Below are positions 35,108 to 43,800 of a stretch of DNA of 58,120 bases, piece by piece (the stretch's first letter is position 1; each line of letters starts with the position of its first letter). The stretch covers positions 1-58,120 of the forward strand of contig JAETRD010000024.1 of assembly GCA_021770345.1 (NCBI GenBank), written 5' to 3'. The notes beneath the pieces are model-generated. The model was not told where the DNA came from. It worked only from the letters and a program-made list of their open reading frames with translations, and did not search any database. The stretch comes from Lachnospiraceae bacterium. GTDB lineage: Bacteria > Bacillota > Clostridia > Lachnospirales > Lachnospiraceae. Both the position numbers and the translations under genes were made by a program.

Positions 35108-36001
35108 CTACTGTGACAGTTCACTCCAATTAACCGCATTCCCCATAAAAACATCCGCCACCTGTTCGCTTGTAAGCCCGTTTACAGGACAATCGGTATT
35201 TACGATTACCGCAATTCCGTCCATCGCGATTACGGTAGCGGCCAGTCCTTTTTCACTTTCCGAATCCGCCAGTTCACGCGAAGCCATACCGATATCACAG
35301 CTGCCGTCTATTGTGTCAGATATACCGGTAGATGAATCGCTTTGCTGTATCTCAATCGTCACACCAGGATTCTTTTCAAGATAAGCCTCCTTTAGCTTTT
35401 CCATTACGGGAGTGACAGAACTCGAACCTGCTATGACAATTTTCCCCGATTCCGTTTTCCCGCTGTAGGCTTCCGCATCCGATACAGAAATATATCCGTT
35501 CTCTTCAATTACCGTCTGTCCGTCCGTACTCATAATGAAATCAATAAAATCCTGCGCCTCGTCACTCAGCTCATCTTTTGTTACAATGTTAAAGGGGCGG
35601 GCAATCTTGTATGTACCGTTTTTAATGTTCTCAATCGTTGCATCCGTACCGTCAATCTGAATCGCTTTTACGGTATCGTTCATGGAACCGAGCGAAATAT
35701 ATCCGACAGCATACAAATCTCCGGCAACGCTTGTCATCATAACAGACGTAGAATTTGTGACCGCGGCGGTATCTGTGGTATAGTCAACTTTTTCTCCCGC
35801 TTCATTTTTCTGCTCGATTCCAAACAACTCCGTGAACGCGCCGCGGGTACCCGAACCATCTTCGCGGGTGAGCACATTGATTTCCCTTGTTTCGTCAAAT
35901 CCTGTGGAACCATCCTCACCGCCTCCGCCGCATCCTGTTATTACAGACAGCGCCAGCGCTCCGGCAAGGGCAAACGGCAGGTACTTTTTTAATGCTTTCA
36001 T
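35108..36001 (-). CDS. pstS: Phosphate-binding lipoprotein PstS, halves in swapped order
   Basis: A 297-aa lipoprotein (lipobox ITG-C24). The motifs of the phosphate-binding fold are all present but in permuted order. Normally GSSSVTPVMEKL comes first and SGTRGAFTEL later; here INVLTREDGSGTRGAF is at 41-56 and AGSSSVTPVMEKLKEAY begins at about 192. The C-terminus ends with the VADVFMGNAVNWSEL segment that usually leads into the SGTR half. The join is thus a circular permutation. Binding residues (Ser-Gly-Thr-Arg; SSS; the SDSST-G loop) are kept, so it should still bind phosphate. ATG at 36001 was preferred to 36028. Confidence 0.93.
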   Translation of the reverse strand: MKALKKYLPFALAGALALSVITGCGGGGEDGSTGFDETREINVLTREDGSGTRGAFTELFGIEQKNEAGEKVDYTTDTAAVTNSTSVMMTSVAGDLYAVGYISLGSMNDTVKAIQIDGTDATIENIKNGTYKIARPFNIVTKDELSDEAQDFIDFIMSTDGQTVIEENGYISVSDAEAYSGKTESGKIVIAGSSSVTPVMEKLKEAYLEKNPGVTIEIQQSDSSTGISDTIDGSCDIGMASRELADSESEKGLAATVIAMDGIAVIVNTDCPVNGLTSEQVADVFMGNAVNWSELSQ

Positions 36002-36105
36002 TTCGTAATTTTCCTCCTTCTTTTTCAATCATCCGTCTTTTTTAGACGCTTTGCTGTTTACACGCATATCATATTAAAGAAATATCAATTCCAAAATCGC
36101 GGCAT

Positions 36106-36122
36106 TGTAAAATTAATGTAAA
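36106..36122 (-). promoter_or_regulatory. Pho box upstream of pstS
   Basis: On the minus strand TTTACA-TTAAT-TTTACA is a direct repeat of the PhoP half-site TT(A/T/C)ACA at 11-bp spacing, about 105 bp before the pstS start. A TATGAT -10-like box lies downstream near 36068. Confidence 0.75.
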
Positions 36123-36204
36123 ATCGAAACAGTGCCGTAACACCCGAACCGAAAACCAGGCCCGGATGATACGGCACATGCCATTTACCATTGTATTAAA
36201 TTTT

Positions 36205-37257
36205 CTACCACAGCTCCGCCAGCTCATAAATCAGCTTTTCGCTCTTCTCCCACCCCAGACACGGGTCGGTGATGGATTTTCCGTAGCAGTGTTCGCTGAC
36301 TTTCTGCGCGCCGTCCTCAATATAACTCTCAATCATCAGTCCCTTTACCAGTTTTCTCACATCGGAAGAAACCTTGCAGCTGTGCATCACGTCTTTGCTG
36401 ATGCGTATCTGCTCCAGATATTGTTTGCCGGAATTTGAGTGATTTGCGTCGATAATCACCGCCGGATGCGCCAGCATGTTTTTCTGGGAAGCGTTCGCCT
36501 CCTCGTAGTGCTCTAAAAGATTCTGCAGATCCTCATAGTGATAATTCGGCATATTCCGCCCGAACTTATCCACATATCCCCGCAGAATCGCATGCGTGTA
36601 CGGGTTACCCTCCGTGCGCACCTCCCAGCCGCGGTACAGAAACGTATGCGCGTTGTGGGCTGCAATAATCGAATTCATCATTACCGCCAGGTCCCCGCCG
36701 GTGGGGTTCTTCATGCCAACCGGGATTCCAACGCCGCTGGCGGTCAGCCGGTGCTGCTGATTTTCGACGGAGCGCGCCCCCACCGCCACATACGACAGCA
36801 GATCCGAGAGATACCTGTGATTCTCCGGATAGAGCATCTCGTCCGCACAGGTAAAGCCCGTCTCCTCCACGGCCCGCTTGTGCAGCTGGCGGATTGCGAT
36901 AATGCCTTTTAGCATATCGGATTCCTTCTCCGGGTCCGGCTGATGCAGCATGCCCTTATAGCCCACGCCGATCGTTCTCGGCTTATTGGTATAAATGCGG
37001 GGAATGATAAAAATTTTATCTTTCACCTTCTCCTGCACGTTCCTAAGCCGCAGGATATAGTCAATAACCGCGTCCTCACTGTCCGCCGAGCACGGGCCGA
37101 TGACCAGCAGCAGCCTGTCGTCCCTTCCGTCAAAAATCGCGCGAATCTGCCCGTCGCGCTCTGCCTTTATCTCCGCAATCTGATTGCTTACGGGATACTC
37201 CTCTTTCAATTCCTGCGGAGTCGGCAGCTGCCGCAAAAATTCCATTTCCATCTCCAT
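36205..37257 (-). CDS. 3-deoxy-7-phosphoheptulonate synthase (DAHP synthase, class I)
   Basis: A 350-aa enzyme joining phosphoenolpyruvate and erythrose 4-phosphate, the first step of aromatic amino-acid synthesis. Typical motifs: LLLVIGPCSADSE, RIYTNKPRTIGVGYKG, PVGMKNPTGGD, and VIDANHSNSGKQ with the metal-binding His. It matches the AroF/AroG/AroH (type I-alpha) length and layout. No leader peptide or T-box was noticed in the 147 bp upstream. The gene is separate from other aro genes. Confidence 0.95.
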   Translation of the reverse strand: MEMEMEFLRQLPTPQELKEEYPVSNQIAEIKAERDGQIRAIFDGRDDRLLLVIGPCSADSEDAVIDYILRLRNVQEKVKDKIFIIPRIYTNKPRTIGVGYKGMLHQPDPEKESDMLKGIIAIRQLHKRAVEETGFTCADEMLYPENHRYLSDLLSYVAVGARSVENQQHRLTASGVGIPVGMKNPTGGDLAVMMNSIIAAHNAHTFLYRGWEVRTEGNPYTHAILRGYVDKFGRNMPNYHYEDLQNLLEHYEEANASQKNMLAHPAVIIDANHSNSGKQYLEQIRISKDVMHSCKVSSDVRKLVKGLMIESYIEDGAQKVSEHCYGKSITDPCLGWEKSEKLIYELAELW

Positions 37258-37404
37258 GACAACCCTCTCACAGGGACGGCCGATATCCTGTACCAGCCGC
37301 CCCTCCTCTGTAATTTATTTCGCACTGCAATGCGTCACAGTGTTGATTCACGGATTATCATACCTCTTTTTACAGGTTTCGTCAATACGCTTTTTCCCTT
37401 TCCT

Positions 37405-38598
37405 TTACAGAATGTATTTCTCCGCATGAATGCGGGATTTGTTCCTGTGATCAGATGTTCCCTTATCTTCTTCCTTTCCCGTATGAATCTGATTCACATC
37501 TTTGCTGACGGCTATGACTGCGCTCCGCTGTGCTTCGCTGCATACTATTTCCACACAATCGACTGCGCAAAACCGATCAAGAATCTGTTCCGGTGTCACC
37601 GCCTCATCTATTTTCACACTGACACAATCGTTCAGGTAAATACCGTTCGGATGTTCTGCGAACATTGCCTGATCCACGATTAACTCAAGCTGTCCCACAA
37701 TCAGATCCCCCTTTTGTACCTGCAGCTTCTCATATACCGCATCCACCTCCAGAAATGCATCCTTCTGTTCCTCGGCCAGCACTACATCTCCGTTCACATA
37801 CAGCTTTTCAATCTGCGGCAGCAAAGAAGTGCTCTCCTCTTCTAAACGCAGGTTTCCGTCCATGTAAATCCTGCTGCCGTTCTTTTTTATGAATGCTTTA
37901 TCCAGCACGGCATCATCGGACACATAGCTGCAGCCGTCCGCTATCACCTCAAGCTCCGTCGACTCGTCAAACATCGGAAGCGCCGCTCTCACAAGTCCTT
38001 CCGCCACAACTGCCTTTTTCGTCTCAAACGAAATTTTTGCGGCCGCAAGCGCTTCCACATCCAGAGAAGCATCCAGCATCACGACTTTCCTCGCCGCATA
38101 GTACCGCGCCCCGGGCTTTATCCGCAGCCCGAAATACCGATCCAGCACGGCGGTATTCTTCAGACGGATACAGCCGTCCGAATACACCTGCATCGCCCCG
38201 TTTACCGACAGTCCGGTAAGGTACGGCACCAGACTCTTCGGGCAGATAACCTTGCCGTTTACAATGATTCCGATATAGCTTTTCAGAATCTCCTCTGTCC
38301 CCGGCTCAATCTCCATGCGTCCGTTTACACAGAGATAGGTCGGTCTTGACAGCGCCGTCCCCTTTGCGATCGTAAACGACCCGTTCTGCACCTGAAAGTC
38401 CACATCCTCCTCGGTCATTATCGTGTTTTCCACATGCAGCTTAATCGGATAGGTGTCCAGAATCGCCTTACTGCGCTCGTCAAGCAGCAGAAATTCCGCG
38501 TTAATACAGATTTTCCCGTAATCGTCGAACCGGTTTTCCCGGATTTTTCTCGCATCGCAGATCTCACATTCCAATACAAAGCTTCTCTTCTCTTCCAT
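37405..38598 (-). CDS. Unknown repeat protein, probably a beta-solenoid
   Basis: A 397-aa soluble protein with no membrane helix or signal peptide. It is built of about seven repeats of 40-50 residues, each with a short beta unit such as LYVNGDVVLAEE, YLCVNGRMEIEPG, IIVNGKVICPKS, LSVNGAMQVYSDG and IYMDGNLRLEEE. The pattern [hydrophobic]-x-V-N/D-G-x-[hydrophobic] resembles bactofilin or polymer-forming cytoskeletal repeats. The C-terminal 50 residues are charged and variable. It starts with GGAGG 6 nt upstream and lies 73 bp past the ECF sigma gene, so it may act as its regulator or effector. No family name can be given. Confidence 0.65.
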   Translation of the reverse strand: MEEKRSFVLECEICDARKIRENRFDDYGKICINAEFLLLDERSKAILDTYPIKLHVENTIMTEEDVDFQVQNGSFTIAKGTALSRPTYLCVNGRMEIEPGTEEILKSYIGIIVNGKVICPKSLVPYLTGLSVNGAMQVYSDGCIRLKNTAVLDRYFGLRIKPGARYYAARKVVMLDASLDVEALAAAKISFETKKAVVAEGLVRAALPMFDESTELEVIADGCSYVSDDAVLDKAFIKKNGSRIYMDGNLRLEEESTSLLPQIEKLYVNGDVVLAEEQKDAFLEVDAVYEKLQVQKGDLIVGQLELIVDQAMFAEHPNGIYLNDCVSVKIDEAVTPEQILDRFCAVDCVEIVCSEAQRSAVIAVSKDVNQIHTGKEEDKGTSDHRNKSRIHAEKYIL

Positions 38599-38671
38599 TC
38601 ATTTCCTCCATTCTGCGGCCGTGCCGCCAAAAGCGCCTCATTCAGTAAAAAAATCCTTGTCTCCTCCATCG

Positions 38672-39133
38672 TTAATCCCCCTCCCACTCTCTTTGCAGCT
38701 TCTTTCTGGCTGCAGACAGCCTCATCCGCACCGTCGCGGGAGGAATCCCAAACAGCTCTCCGAGTTCCGAGGAGTTATAGCCCTCGAGATAGCGCATCCG
38801 AAACAGCCTGCGCTCCTCCGGCGGCAGCGCCGCAAGAAGTGCTTCCGTGCCGACTTCTCCGTACCCCTCGGCCTCGCTGCCCGCCTCACTGTCCGGCTCG
38901 GCCACCGTCTCGTATTTTTGGTGCCGCAGCAGATCCCGGTAATGATTCTTCAGCGTGCGGTACAGCCACGCCCGGCCCTGGCTCTCATCGAGTTCCTCAA
39001 GCATCTCTCTGTTCTTTAACGCCCGGTAAAAGGTTTCCTGTACCAGGTCTTCCGCCCTCGCGGTCTCCTGCGTCATATTTTTTGCAAACCGCAGCAGTTC
39101 TTCGCGATATCGCCGGTATAGTTCCTCAACCAT
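38672..39133 (-). CDS. ECF-type RNA polymerase sigma factor
   Basis: A 153-aa sigma-70 factor with region 2 (YRRYREELLRFAKNMTQETARAEDLVQETFYRAL, about 6-40) and region 4 (LPPEERRLFRMRYLEGYNSSELGELFGIPPATVRMRLSAARKKLQ, about 100-145), both intact; region 3 is absent as in all ECF factors. GGAGG lies 8 nt before the ATG. No zinc-finger anti-sigma gene follows; the repeat protein takes that place. This departs from the usual sigma/anti-sigma pair. Confidence 0.93.
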   Translation of the reverse strand: MVEELYRRYREELLRFAKNMTQETARAEDLVQETFYRALKNREMLEELDESQGRAWLYRTLKNHYRDLLRHQKYETVAEPDSEAGSEAEGYGEVGTEALLAALPPEERRLFRMRYLEGYNSSELGELFGIPPATVRMRLSAARKKLQREWEGD

Positions 39134-39256
39134 GGCTTTTTCCTCCCCTTCTTAACTGCTTTCACTTAGATAACGAATGGGAACGCAAAAGTGTTGTAAA
39201 AATTTTTCAACACCTTCATATATTATTTTCCTCCGGTAATGGCACGATGGAACGTT

Positions 39257-39287
39257 CAAAAAGGGGCCGCCCTGTGGACAGCCCCTT
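39257..39287 (-). terminator. Terminator of hicAB
   Basis: AAGGGGC/GCCCCTT stem (39261-39287) followed by a T-run on the minus strand, 5 bp past the hicB stop. A second stem, GTGTTG/CAACAC with TTTT, lies at 39190-39213. Confidence 0.75.
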
Positions 39288-39291
39288 GTAT

Positions 39292-39693
39292 TTATTTTAC
39301 CTGTGCCATTGAGAATAATGTTTCCTGTAAAAGTTTAGAAAAATTGATATTATTTTTTTCAGCAAAAGTATTCAGCCATGCAGGAATCGTTAAGTTTTTT
39401 CTTATGGCTTTTTCACCATATTTTTCTTCATAGGCACCAATATCTAATAATAACATATTTATCATGCACCCTTTTTCAGCAGTTATTTCAGAATAATCGG
39501 AAGCCCGTGGGATTTGCTCCCCATCTTCAAGTTCTCCCAATATCCAGCCGCTAGCTGCGTCAATCCCCATTTCAATAGCCTGTTCCAGGTTCTTTCCCTC
39601 TGTTACACAACCGGGCAAATCTGGAAATTCTACCACATATCCACCGCTTTGATCTGTAAAAGGCTTAAATATAGCCGGATAAATTAATTTCAA
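39292..39693 (-). CDS. hicB: HicB-type antitoxin
   Basis: A 133-aa antitoxin. The N-terminal RNase-H-like domain has YPAIFKPF..GGYVVEFPDLPGCVTEGKNLEQAIEMG (as separate motifs), and the C-terminal part IRKNLTIPAWLNTFAEKNNINFSKLLQETL is a ribbon-helix-helix operator-binding domain. The start is probably TTG at 39693, with GGAGG 8 nt upstream; GTG at 39702 is too close to that site. It follows hicA by 39 bp. Confidence 0.93.
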   Translation of the reverse strand: MKLIYPAIFKPFTDQSGGYVVEFPDLPGCVTEGKNLEQAIEMGIDAASGWILGELEDGEQIPRASDYSEITAEKGCMINMLLLDIGAYEEKYGEKAIRKNLTIPAWLNTFAEKNNINFSKLLQETLFSMAQVK

Positions 39694-39732
39694 TATATTC
39701 ACCTCCGTTTATATAAATTGAATAAATGGGGC

Positions 39733-39912
39733 TTAAAGTCCCGCTTGTTTCATAATTGATTTTACTGTATCGGAATTCAAATCCCCTCCATGTTCTGGGA
39801 TTGTAACTTTTCCAGGCTTAATTGGGTGTTTGTATTGGTGATGTGAACCTTTTTGCTTTACTTGATACCAGCCATCTTTTAATATCACATTTTCAATTTC
39901 TCTAAATCTCAT
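39733..39912 (-). CDS. hicA: HicA-type mRNA-interferase toxin
   Basis: A 59-aa toxin with the dsRBD-like fold: KDGWYQVKQKGSHHQYKHP contains the catalytic His (GSHH), and VTIPEHGG is the usual second strand. The start at 39912 has AGGAGG 6 nt upstream. It is upstream of hicB, the common order. Confidence 0.95.
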   Translation of the reverse strand: MRFREIENVILKDGWYQVKQKGSHHQYKHPIKPGKVTIPEHGGDLNSDTVKSIMKQAGL

Positions 39913-40036
39913 TGAACACCTCCTCATTCATTCATGGCATCTCCCCTTTCTGTTTATTTGACTATATTATAATACACATTATGCGCATCGTCTATACTTT
40001 TATTCTATGCTAAATACTAGATTATCATCCTTCCTT

Positions 40037-40924
40037 TCACATCGTTTCGCCGCCGCAATAAATGAAATATTCTTTCGGCGACATCCCGTACTCCTTTTTA
40101 AATGCCCGGAAAAAACTTGAGTAATCCCGGAAACCGTACCTCGGGGCGACCTCCGTTATTTTTTCCCCGGCGAGAATCGCATCCCGGCAGGCCGCAACCC
40201 GCTTCTTCGTGATGTACCGGTGAATCGGCATCCCGATGTTCTCCTTAAAGAGGTGCGCGATATAGTACTTGCTGACGTAAAACTCCCCGGCGAGCTGCTC
40301 TAACGACAGTCTTTCATCCAGATGCCTGTCAATGTAATCCGTCAGATTGTCGTAGAGGCTCTGCTGCTCCCCCCAGCGCCCCAAATTGCTGTTTTCATAA
40401 GCAATCCGGTTCAGCAGCAGCACCAGCTCATTCACATACAGCGGAATCTGTGCCTCCCTCCCGAAACGGTTCCCGCGGGTTTCGGCGATTAGCTGAAACA
40501 CTTTCGACTGAATCGTGTTAAACGTGACCGCATCGTTGTGAAAGATATAATGTTCCGGTTCCTTCTGCATGCACCGCATCAGATACCCATAGGATGCAGA
40601 CAGCTCCGTCAGCATCCGGTAATAGTCCCTGCCAATCCAGAATACAAACCGCCGGTAGGGAACCTCCTCATCGTGAATCACCGCCCGATGCTTCACCCCC
40701 GGCGGAATCAGCACCACATCCCCGCTGCGCAGCGCGTAAACCGTCCCGTCTATCGCGATCGACATATGCCCCTCGAGAAAAAAATAAAACTCATAATAAT
40801 CGTGCGCATGGTCCCGCGCCTTCGTGCGGTAATGCTCTTTGTAATAATAGATTTCAAAATCCTTTGACAGCATATACTGCCTCGTGCTGAATTTTGTCTG
40901 TAAATTTTTTTCCATCCCGCACAC
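40037..40924 (-). CDS. AraC-family transcriptional regulator
   Basis: A 295-aa regulator with an N-terminal cupin (HAHDYYEFYFFLEGHM and VLIPPGVKHRAV, ligand pocket) and two C-terminal helix-turn-helix motifs (LSLEQLAGEFYVSKYYIAHLFKE; ITEVAPRYGFRDYSSFFRAFKKEYGMSPKEY). It is divergent from uxuA with 195 bp between them, so it probably answers a hexuronate-related sugar and controls uxuA-uxuB. The start may be GTG at 40924 (AGGAGG 5 nt upstream) or ATG at 40915. Confidence 0.93.
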   Translation of the reverse strand: MCGMEKNLQTKFSTRQYMLSKDFEIYYYKEHYRTKARDHAHDYYEFYFFLEGHMSIAIDGTVYALRSGDVVLIPPGVKHRAVIHDEEVPYRRFVFWIGRDYYRMLTELSASYGYLMRCMQKEPEHYIFHNDAVTFNTIQSKVFQLIAETRGNRFGREAQIPLYVNELVLLLNRIAYENSNLGRWGEQQSLYDNLTDYIDRHLDERLSLEQLAGEFYVSKYYIAHLFKENIGMPIHRYITKKRVAACRDAILAGEKITEVAPRYGFRDYSSFFRAFKKEYGMSPKEYFIYCGGETM

Positions 40925-41046
40925 TGCCCCTCCTTTTTTTCATCATAACAGCATACCGCAATTTTTGCAATGTTGACAGCAATTGTGCCAATCGCATTTC
41001 CACCCGGTCTGCTCCTATAATAAATCATACACCAATTTGTTACAGC

Positions 41047-41097
41047 CATACCCGCAGCGGACAGAGGACGCGCGTTCGCCTGTCCGCTTGGAATATG
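41047..41097 (+). repeat. Dispersed leader hairpin, copy 4
   Basis: AGCGGACAG (41056-41064) pairs perfectly with CTGTCCGCT (41080-41088), preceded by CATACCC. It lies in the predicted 5' leader of uxuA, after a TATAAT box near 41014. Close to copies 1, 2 and 3. Confidence 0.5.
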
Positions 41098-41119
41098 AGA
41101 AAGGAAGGTAAAACGGCTT

Positions 41120-42190
41120 ATGGAAATGACCTTAAGATGGTACGGACATGACTTTGACACCGTAACCCTGAAACAAATCCGGCAGATTCCCGGCGTCACC
41201 GGCGTCATCACAACGCTCTATGACACCGCCCCCGGCGAAGTGTGGGCGCCCGCGCGCATCCGCGCCCTGAAAGAGGAGGTGGAAGCGGCAGGTCTCCACA
41301 TTGCCGGCATTGAGAGCGTCAATATCCACGACGCGATCAAGACGGGCGCATCCGACCGCGACCGGTATATTGACAATTATATCGAGACGCTGGAAAATCT
41401 CGGAAAAGAGGACATTCACCTTGTCTGCTACAACTTTATGCCGGTCTTTGACTGGACGAGAACCGAGCTCGCCCGCGTAAGGCCGGATGGCTCGACGGTC
41501 CTCGCCTACAATCAGGCGGCCGTGGATGCCATCAACCCGGAGGACATGTTTTCTCTGATCGCAAAGGATTCGAACGGTTCCGTTATGCCGGGCTGGGAGC
41601 CGGAGCGCATGGCAAAAATCAGGGAACTCTTCGCGATGTATAAAGACATCGACGATGAGGCGCTCTTTGAGAATCTCAGATATTTTCTGGAGCGCATCAT
41701 GCCGGTGTGCGGCAAATACGACATCAATATGGCAATCCACCCGGACGACCCGGCCTGGAGCGTCTTCGGGCTGCCCCGCATCATCATTAACAAGCAAAAC
41801 ATCCTCCGCATGATGCAAATGGTGGACGATCCGCACAACGGCGTCACTTTCTGTTCCGGCTCCTACGGGACAAACCGGGAAAACGACCTGCCCGATATGA
41901 TTCGCTCCTTAAAGGGAAGGATTCATTTCGCCCATGTGCGCAATCTGAAATTCAACACGCCGACCGATTTCGAGGAGGCCGCGCATCTGTCCTCCGACGG
42001 CTCCTTTGACATGTACGCGATCATGAAAGCGCTCTATGACATCGGTTTTACCGGCCCCATCCGCCCCGACCACGGCCGCATGATATGGGATGAAGTCGCG
42101 ATGCCCGGGTACGGCCTGTATGACCGCGCGCTCGGCGCCGCATATCTGAACGGTTTATGGGAAGCAATCGAGAAAGGAGCAAAGCAATGA
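41120..42190 (+). CDS. uxuA: Mannonate dehydratase
   Basis: A 356-aa enzyme that dehydrates D-mannonate to 2-keto-3-deoxygluconate in glucuronate breakdown. TLRWYGHDFDTVTL at the start, HPDDPAWSVFGLPRI (metal-binding His), TFCSGSYG (Cys ligand), and FAHVRN (His ligand) and RPDHGR near the end are characteristic. AAGGAAGG precedes the ATG. The stop overlaps the ATG of uxuB (ATGA), so the two are coupled. Confidence 0.97.
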   Translation: MEMTLRWYGHDFDTVTLKQIRQIPGVTGVITTLYDTAPGEVWAPARIRALKEEVEAAGLHIAGIESVNIHDAIKTGASDRDRYIDNYIETLENLGKEDIHLVCYNFMPVFDWTRTELARVRPDGSTVLAYNQAAVDAINPEDMFSLIAKDSNGSVMPGWEPERMAKIRELFAMYKDIDDEALFENLRYFLERIMPVCGKYDINMAIHPDDPAWSVFGLPRIIINKQNILRMMQMVDDPHNGVTFCSGSYGTNRENDLPDMIRSLKGRIHFAHVRNLKFNTPTDFEEAAHLSSDGSFDMYAIMKALYDIGFTGPIRPDHGRMIWDEVAMPGYGLYDRALGAAYLNGLWEAIEKGAKQ

Positions 42191-43800
42191 TGCAGTTAAG
42201 CGAAGCAGGATTAAAAGACAGAACGGCATGGACATCACACGGCTACCGTCTGCCGGACTTTGACCGGCAGGCCGTAATGGACGCCACAAAAGAAAACCCC
42301 TTCTGGATTCATTTCGGGGCCGGCAACATTTTCCGCGCCTTTCAGGCAAACGCCGTGCAGACGCTTCTGAATCAGGGCTCGCTCGACCGCGGGCTCATCG
42401 TCGCGGAGGGGTATGATTATGAGATTATTGAGAAAATGAATCACCCGCACGACGATTACAGCATCCTCGTGACACTGAAAGCCGACGGTTCCGTCGAAAA
42501 GACCGTCGTCGGAAGCGTTGTCGAATCCCTTGCCTTAGACTCCGAAAACGCCCGGGACTTTGTGCGGCTGAAAGAAATATTCCAAAAGGATTCCCTGCAG
42601 ATGGCTACCTTCACCATCACGGAAAAAGGCTACTCTCTGGTAAACGGAAGCGGTGAAATGCTCCCCGCCGTATCATCGGATATGAAAAACGGACCGGAAA
42701 AACCCGAAAGCTATATCGGAAAGGTTGCCGCTCTTGTCTATGCCCGCTTCCTCGCAGGCGAAAAACCGATCGCGATGGTCAGCATGGACAACTGTTCGCA
42801 CAACGGAGACAAACTCTTTGACGCCGTCACCGCGTTCGCAAACGCGTGGGAGAAAAACGGCGCCGCGCGTCCCGGCTTTCTCGCGTATGTGACAAACCCG
42901 AACAGGGTGTCCTTCCCGTGGACGATGATTGATAAGATCACGCCCCGCCCGGACGCTTCCGTCGAGGAAATTTTAAAGCAGGACGGCGTCGAGGGCCTTA
43001 CGCCCGTCGTCACCGGCAAACATACCTATGTTGCGCCGTTTGTAAACGCGGAAGAATGCGAGTATCTCGTGATTGAGGATGCCTTCCCGAACGGCCGGCC
43101 CGAACTTGAATCATGCGGATTTATTTTTACCGATAAGGAGACCGTCGATCGGGTGGAAAAGATGAAGGTCTGCACCTGCTTAAATCCGCTTCACACCACG
43201 CTTGCGGTGTTCGGCTGCCTACTCGGCTACGACCTGATCTCAAAAGAAATGAAAGACCCGTGTTTAAAACGGCTTGTGGAGACCGTCGGGTACCGGGAGG
43301 GACTGCCCGTTGTCACGGACCCCGGGATTTTAAATCCGAAGGAATTCATCGACACCGTCGTCAATGTCCGCATCCCGAACCCGTTTATGCCGGACACCCC
43401 GCAGCGCATCGCCACCGACACCTCCCAGAAGCTGGCCATCCGCTTCGGCGAGACCGTCAAAGCCTACCTGCGCTCTCCCACCCTTCGCGTATCGGACCTG
43501 ACCGCAATTCCGCTTGTCTTTGCCGGATGGCTGCGCTACCTGATGGCCGTTGACGACAACGGAACGCCATTTTCCTTAAGTCCGGACCCGCTTTTAGAAT
43601 CCCTTCGCCCCCATGTCGAAGGAATCCGGCTCGGGGAAACCGTCGATATCCACGCGCACCTGCGCCCGATTCTCGAAAACGAAGCCGTTTTCGGGGTCAG
43701 CCTCTATGAGGCCGGTCTCGCCGATGCCGTATGCCGGTACTTTGGCGAGATGATTGCCGGCGCGGGCGCAGTCCGAAAAACGCTGGAACGGACCATTTGA
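42187..43800 (+). CDS. uxuB: Fructuronate reductase / mannitol dehydrogenase-family protein
   Basis: A 537-aa NAD(P)-dependent dehydrogenase. IHFGAGNIFRAFQA is the Rossmann motif, MVSMDNCSHNGDKL and the catalytic Lys region (NRVSFPWTMIDKITPRP) are family marks, and CLNPLHTTLAVFGCLLGY is the helical domain. With uxuA it forms the fructuronate-mannonate-KDG route. The start at 42187 has AAGGAG upstream. Its stop codon directly abuts the stop of the convergent gene at 43801, with no spacer. Confidence 0.9.
   Translation: MMQLSEAGLKDRTAWTSHGYRLPDFDRQAVMDATKENPFWIHFGAGNIFRAFQANAVQTLLNQGSLDRGLIVAEGYDYEIIEKMNHPHDDYSILVTLKADGSVEKTVVGSVVESLALDSENARDFVRLKEIFQKDSLQMATFTITEKGYSLVNGSGEMLPAVSSDMKNGPEKPESYIGKVAALVYARFLAGEKPIAMVSMDNCSHNGDKLFDAVTAFANAWEKNGAARPGFLAYVTNPNRVSFPWTMIDKITPRPDASVEEILKQDGVEGLTPVVTGKHTYVAPFVNAEECEYLVIEDAFPNGRPELESCGFIFTDKETVDRVEKMKVCTCLNPLHTTLAVFGCLLGYDLISKEMKDPCLKRLVETVGYREGLPVVTDPGILNPKEFIDTVVNVRIPNPFMPDTPQRIATDTSQKLAIRFGETVKAYLRSPTLRVSDLTAIPLVFAGWLRYLMAVDDNGTPFSLSPDPLLESLRPHVEGIRLGETVDIHAHLRPILENEAVFGVSLYEAGLADAVCRYFGEMIAGAGAVRKTLERTI

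Noticed and set aside
38418-38669. Extra frame after the ECF sigma gene starting MEETRIFLLNEALL
   Set aside because: It has a short plausible start just after the sigma stop but overlaps the 397-aa gene by 180 bp in another frame, whose own ribosome site is clear. It may be a 5' relic, but the evidence is too weak to list.
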